A stretch of DNA of 18,805 bases from UBA5078 sp041175045 (GTDB taxonomy: Bacteria > Pseudomonadota > Gammaproteobacteria > Pseudomonadales > Pseudohongiellaceae), in the NCBI GenBank assembly GCA_041175045.1, contig JBEDFR010000052.1:1-18805 (forward strand), written 5' to 3'. The notes under the pieces were generated by a model that saw nothing but the letters and a program-made list of their open reading frames with translations, made no database searches and was not told the origin of the DNA. Each line of letters starts with the position of its first letter. Positions within the stretch are counted from its first letter, which is position 1. Positions 15,939 to 18,805 of the stretch are shown here, piece after piece. The position numbers and the translations under genes are program-made.

Positions 15939-17102
15939 ATGAGCGCTGCATGGCAGATGCAGTTCTGCACCGGCATGGCGCAGATTGATTCTGAACTCTG
16001 GGATGCCCTTGCTGCGGGGGCCAGTCCCTTCCTGAGCCACGCCTATCTGAGCGCGCTGGAAGACACCGGTTGTGCCAGCGTCGACACCGGCTGGGCGCCG
16101 CAGCATCTGCTGGTGCTGCAACAGGGCCGCCCGGTGGCGGCCATGCCGCTTTACCTCAAACGCCATTCCTGGGGCGAATATGTGTTCGACTGGTCCTGGG
16201 CCGATGCCTATCGCCAGTACGGCATGGCCTACTACCCGAAACTGGTGACATCCGTCCCCTTCACGCCCAGCAGCGGGCCGCGGCTGCTGATGGCCCCCGA
16301 CGTCGATCGCGCCGCGCTGACCACGGCCAGCGCCGACGCCGTGAAAGCGCGGGCGAAAACCCTGGGTGCCAGCAGCTGGCATGTGCTGTTTCCCACGCAG
16401 CAGGAACACGCCCTGCTTGCTGACGCCGGGCTGCGGCCACGCATCGGTTGTCAGTATCACTGGTACAACCGCGGCTATGAGTGCTTCGAGGATTTCCTGG
16501 CCACGTTCAATTCGCGCAAGCGCAAGAATCTGCGCAAGGAGCGCGAGGCCGTGCGCGGCGCCGGCATCCACTTCCGGCATCTCACCGGCCACGCCATTAC
16601 CCCCGCGCTGTGGCAGACCTTTTATGGTTTCTATCAGAGCACCTACGAAGTGCGCGGCCAGCAGGGCTATCTGACGCCGGCCTTCTTCGAGCAGCTGGGC
16701 CGCACCATGCCGGACAATCTGCTGCTGGTGCTGGCGCTGCACGAGGACACGCCCATCGCCGCCGCGCTGAGCCTGCGTGACGACACCACGCTGTACGGCC
16801 GCTACTGGGGCAGCCGTTCGGACTACCAGTTCCTGCATTTCGAGACCTGCTATTACCAGGGCATCGACTACTGCATCACGCAGGGGCTGCAGCGCTTCGA
16901 CTCCGGCGCCCAGGGCGAACACAAGATCCAGCGCGGTTTTGAACCGATCATCACGTATTCGAATCACTGGATTGCCGATCCGCGCTTCGCCGCGGCGATT
17001 GGCGATTTTCTGGTACGCGAGGCGGAGCATATCCGGCAGTACCGCAATGACGCGGCGCAGGGGCTGCCATTCAGGCTGGATCTGCCCACTGCGACAACCT
17101 AG
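15939..17102 (+). CDS. FemAB-like / GNAT-fold acyltransferase (COG3146, DUF482-type)
   Basis: Protein of 387 residues resembling the PF04339 FemAB-like family, sometimes labelled peptidoglycan biosynthesis/recognition; the biochemical role is not established. Visible blocks are SPFLSHAYLSALEDTGC (29-45), PLYLKRHSWGEYVFDWSWADAY (70-91, typical of this family) and FNSRKRKNLRKERE (190-203). The C-terminal half holds GRYWGS, HFETCYYQGIDYCI and DSGAQGEHKIQRGF, the family's strongest signature. There is no signal peptide or membrane helix, so it is probably cytosolic. The ribosome site GAGG (15929-15932) is 6 bases before the ATG. It stands alone, divergent from the HexR-like gene. Composition is GC-rich (about 73% on the line from 16321, by hand count). 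Placement near glmU-glmS is compatible with an envelope role, but only as inference. Confidence 0.82.
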   Translation: MSAAWQMQFCTGMAQIDSELWDALAAGASPFLSHAYLSALEDTGCASVDTGWAPQHLLVLQQGRPVAAMPLYLKRHSWGEYVFDWSWADAYRQYGMAYYPKLVTSVPFTPSSGPRLLMAPDVDRAALTTASADAVKARAKTLGASSWHVLFPTQQEHALLADAGLRPRIGCQYHWYNRGYECFEDFLATFNSRKRKNLRKEREAVRGAGIHFRHLTGHAITPALWQTFYGFYQSTYEVRGQQGYLTPAFFEQLGRTMPDNLLLVLALHEDTPIAAALSLRDDTTLYGRYWGSRSDYQFLHFETCYYQGIDYCITQGLQRFDSGAQGEHKIQRGFEPIITYSNHWIADPRFAAAIGDFLVREAEHIRQYRNDAAQGLPFRLDLPTATT

Positions 17103-17210
17103 TCGCGAGTCTCGCCAGAACGTCCTTCCGTCCTGTCGTCGTGCCGCCCGTTTCACTCCGGCAAGCCCCTCGCGTTAGACTGGCGCCCGACTCACTGCCC
17201 CAGCACACTC

Positions 17211-17215
17211 GGGAG
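17211..17215 (+). promoter_or_regulatory. Shine-Dalgarno supporting the TTG start at 17224
   Basis: GGGAG lies 8 bases before TTG 17224. The frame is closed upstream by TAG at 17176-17178 and contains no ATG or GTG between, so this ribosome site decides the start. I see no convincing promoter or terminator in the 121-base gap 17103-17223. Confidence 0.7.
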
Positions 17216-17223
17216 ACACCGCC

Positions 17224-18805
17224 TTGAAAACCACAAGAACAACTGGCTCCACTCTGTCAGCATGGCTCTTTGCCGCCAGCCTTCTCAGTCTCAGCCTCTG
17301 CGCCAGCGCGCAGTACGGTGTCGATGATGGCCAGTGGCCCACCTACGGGGGTGACGCCGGCTCCACCAAATACACCAGCCTCGACCAGATCACAGCCCAG
17401 AACTTCGAGCGCCTCGCCATCGCCTGGCGCTGGCAGTCGCTGGACGGCGCGCTGGACCTCGGCAACGTCGGCCAGGACGTCTCGTTCGGGCGCATGCAGG
17501 GCACGCCCCTGATGGTGGATGGCGTGCTGTACATGATCACCTCGCTGAACCAGGTGGCGGCCATCGATGCGCTGACGGGCACCACGCTGTGGAGCTTCAA
17601 CCCGCAGATCTATCTGAGCGGTGCGCCCGTGGGTGCGCTCGGCTTCCATCAGCGCGGGGTGGCGTACTGGTCTGATGGCCAGGAAAGGCGCGTGCTGGTC
17701 GCCACCCAGGATGGCTATGTGTTCTCGCTGAACGCCGAGGATGGCGCCGTCGACACGGCCTTCGGCAATGGCCGGGTGGACCTGACCGACGGCATCCCCC
17801 GTGCGGTACGCGGCGAGCTGGACTGGCAGGGCGCCCCACCGCTGGGCGCGGTGTCGCCGCCCATCGTGGTGGGCGACATTCTGGTGGTCTCGCAGATCAC
17901 TTCCAACCGGCCGCGTTTCAAGGAGCGGCCCCCGCTGTGGATTCGCGGCTACGACATCCGCACCGGGGCGGTGGCCTGGACCTTCCACACCATTCCTCTG
18001 GAGGGCGAGTTCGGCAACGAGACCTGGGAAGACGACTCCTGGCGCACGGCGGGCAACACGGGCGTGTGGTCCATGATGAGCGCCGATCTGGAGCTGGGCT
18101 ATGTCTATCTGCCGATGGAAGCGGCCACGGACGATTTCTATGGCGGGCATCGGCCCGGCGACAATCTCTTCAGCGAGAGCATCGTGGCGCTGGATGCGCG
18201 CACCGGCGAGCGCGTGTGGCACTTCCAGACGGTGCATCACGGGGTGTGGGACTTCGACAATCCGGCCGCGCCCAATCTGCTCGACATCACCGTGGACGGG
18301 CGCGTCATCAAGGCCGTGGCGCAGGTGACCAAGCAGGGCTTCACCTATGTGCTGGACCGGGTGACCGGCGAGCCGGTGTGGCCCATCCCGGAAATGCCGG
18401 TGCCGCAGGACGGCGCCCTGCCGGGCGAGCGCCTGTCGCCCACTCAGCCCATCCCCAGCAAGCCGCCGGCCTTTGCGCGGCAGGGCATGGCACTGGATTT
18501 TCTGATCGACTTCACCCCGGAGCTGCGCGCCGAGGCCGAGGCGATTCTGAGCGAATACACCTGGGGGCCGCTGTTCACCCCGCCCACCGAGACCATCCAG
18601 GGCGGCAATCGCGGCACCCTGATGCTGCCGGGTGCCGGCGGTGGCGCCAACTGGCACGGGGCAGGGGTGGACCCGGTCAACAACATTCTGTTCGTCCCCT
18701 CCACCGACAGCCCGAACGCGCCGCTGATCACCACGCTGGACCCGAGCGAATCCAACTTCAACTACGTGCGCCTGTCCAACCAGTCCGTGCGCGGCCCGCG
18801 CGGAC
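17224..18805 (+). CDS. Secreted PQQ-dependent dehydrogenase, membrane glucose dehydrogenase-like (partial, 3' end beyond window)
   Basis: Quinoprotein beta-propeller oxidase for a sugar, polyol or similar alcohol, acting in the periplasm and passing electrons to the respiratory chain. At least 527 codons are present and open to the right edge. TTG 17224 opens a signal peptide: MKTTRTTGSTLSAW, hydrophobic core LFAASLLSLSL, then CASA before QYG as the likely cleavage site. The mature start has QWPTYGGDAGSTKYTSLDQI, a family hallmark. VHHGVWDFDNPAAPNLLDI (337-355) gives Asp343, and Lys370 in VTKQGFTYVLDR is 27 residues later, the same spacing as Asp466 and Lys493 of E. coli Gcd. FTPP followed by GTLMLPGAGGGANWHGAGVDP also matches Gcd. 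There is no vicinal Cys-Cys pair, unlike quinoprotein alcohol dehydrogenases, and no N-terminal five-helix anchor, unlike Gcd. Substrate cannot be told. Confidence 0.9.
   Translation, partial: MKTTRTTGSTLSAWLFAASLLSLSLCASAQYGVDDGQWPTYGGDAGSTKYTSLDQITAQNFERLAIAWRWQSLDGALDLGNVGQDVSFGRMQGTPLMVDGVLYMITSLNQVAAIDALTGTTLWSFNPQIYLSGAPVGALGFHQRGVAYWSDGQERRVLVATQDGYVFSLNAEDGAVDTAFGNGRVDLTDGIPRAVRGELDWQGAPPLGAVSPPIVVGDILVVSQITSNRPRFKERPPLWIRGYDIRTGAVAWTFHTIPLEGEFGNETWEDDSWRTAGNTGVWSMMSADLELGYVYLPMEAATDDFYGGHRPGDNLFSESIVALDARTGERVWHFQTVHHGVWDFDNPAAPNLLDITVDGRVIKAVAQVTKQGFTYVLDRVTGEPVWPIPEMPVPQDGALPGERLSPTQPIPSKPPAFARQGMALDFLIDFTPELRAEAEAILSEYTWGPLFTPPTETIQGGNRGTLMLPGAGGGANWHGAGVDPVNNILFVPSTDSPNAPLITTLDPSESNFNYVRLSNQSVRGPRG

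Noticed and set aside
15798..17156. Minus-strand open frame of 452 codons opposite the FemAB-like gene
   Set aside because: The plus strand carries a recognisable family with a ribosome site; the antisense frame is low-complexity in Ala, Gly, Arg and Gln.
17293..17310. Lipobox around the signal-peptide cysteine (LSLC)
   Set aside because: Position -1 to Cys is Leu, not Gly/Ala/Ser, and an ordinary ASA cleavage site follows three residues later.
17257..18657. Minus-strand open frame of 466 codons opposite the PQQ dehydrogenase
   Set aside because: The plus-strand frame has a signal peptide and quinoprotein motifs throughout; the antisense product resembles nothing known.

Overview
The window reads as a near-origin segment of a gammaproteobacterial chromosome. 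The order mnmG-rsmG-parA-parB-atpIBEFHAGDC-glmU-glmS is the layout known from pseudomonads and related Gammaproteobacteria, and AtpA, AtpE and MnmG match that lineage closely by eye. The species cannot be fixed from the sequence alone. Base composition is moderate to high GC, rising over the last 3 kb.

Layout. (1) 1-141 is AT-rich non-coding DNA with two short palindromes, a candidate promoter and weak DnaA-box-like words. (2) 142-4458 holds tRNA and rRNA modification genes (mnmG, rsmG) followed by the chromosome partition pair parA and parB. (3) A near-consensus sigma70 promoter at 4472-4500 begins a complete nine-gene F1Fo ATP synthase operon (4562-11589), which ends at a strong intrinsic terminator (11609-11636). 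(4) glmU (11710-13089) and glmS (13165-15003) encode the first and last steps of the route from fructose-6-phosphate to UDP-GlcNAc. (5) An RpiR/HexR-type sugar-phosphate-sensing regulator (15014-15883, minus strand) converges on glmS and diverges from a FemAB-like acyltransferase gene (15939-17102). (6) A secreted PQQ-dependent dehydrogenase of the membrane glucose dehydrogenase type starts at 17224 and runs off the right edge.

How it fits together. The left two thirds is housekeeping: translation fidelity, origin segregation and energy conversion. The centre-right supplies amino-sugar precursors for peptidoglycan and LPS, and a sugar-phosphate-responsive regulator and a possible cell-wall-related transferase lie beside it. 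The periplasmic sugar or polyol oxidase at the right edge would feed electrons to the respiratory chain.

No gene-free stretch exceeds 150 bases. I found no tRNA, rRNA, CRISPR, insertion sequence or prophage gene. I did not find an undescribed multi-gene system. The items worth a second look are non-coding: operator-like palindromes before mnmG and the HexR-like gene, hairpins inside the atp operon, non-ATG starts, and an abrupt AT-rich block inside glmU.
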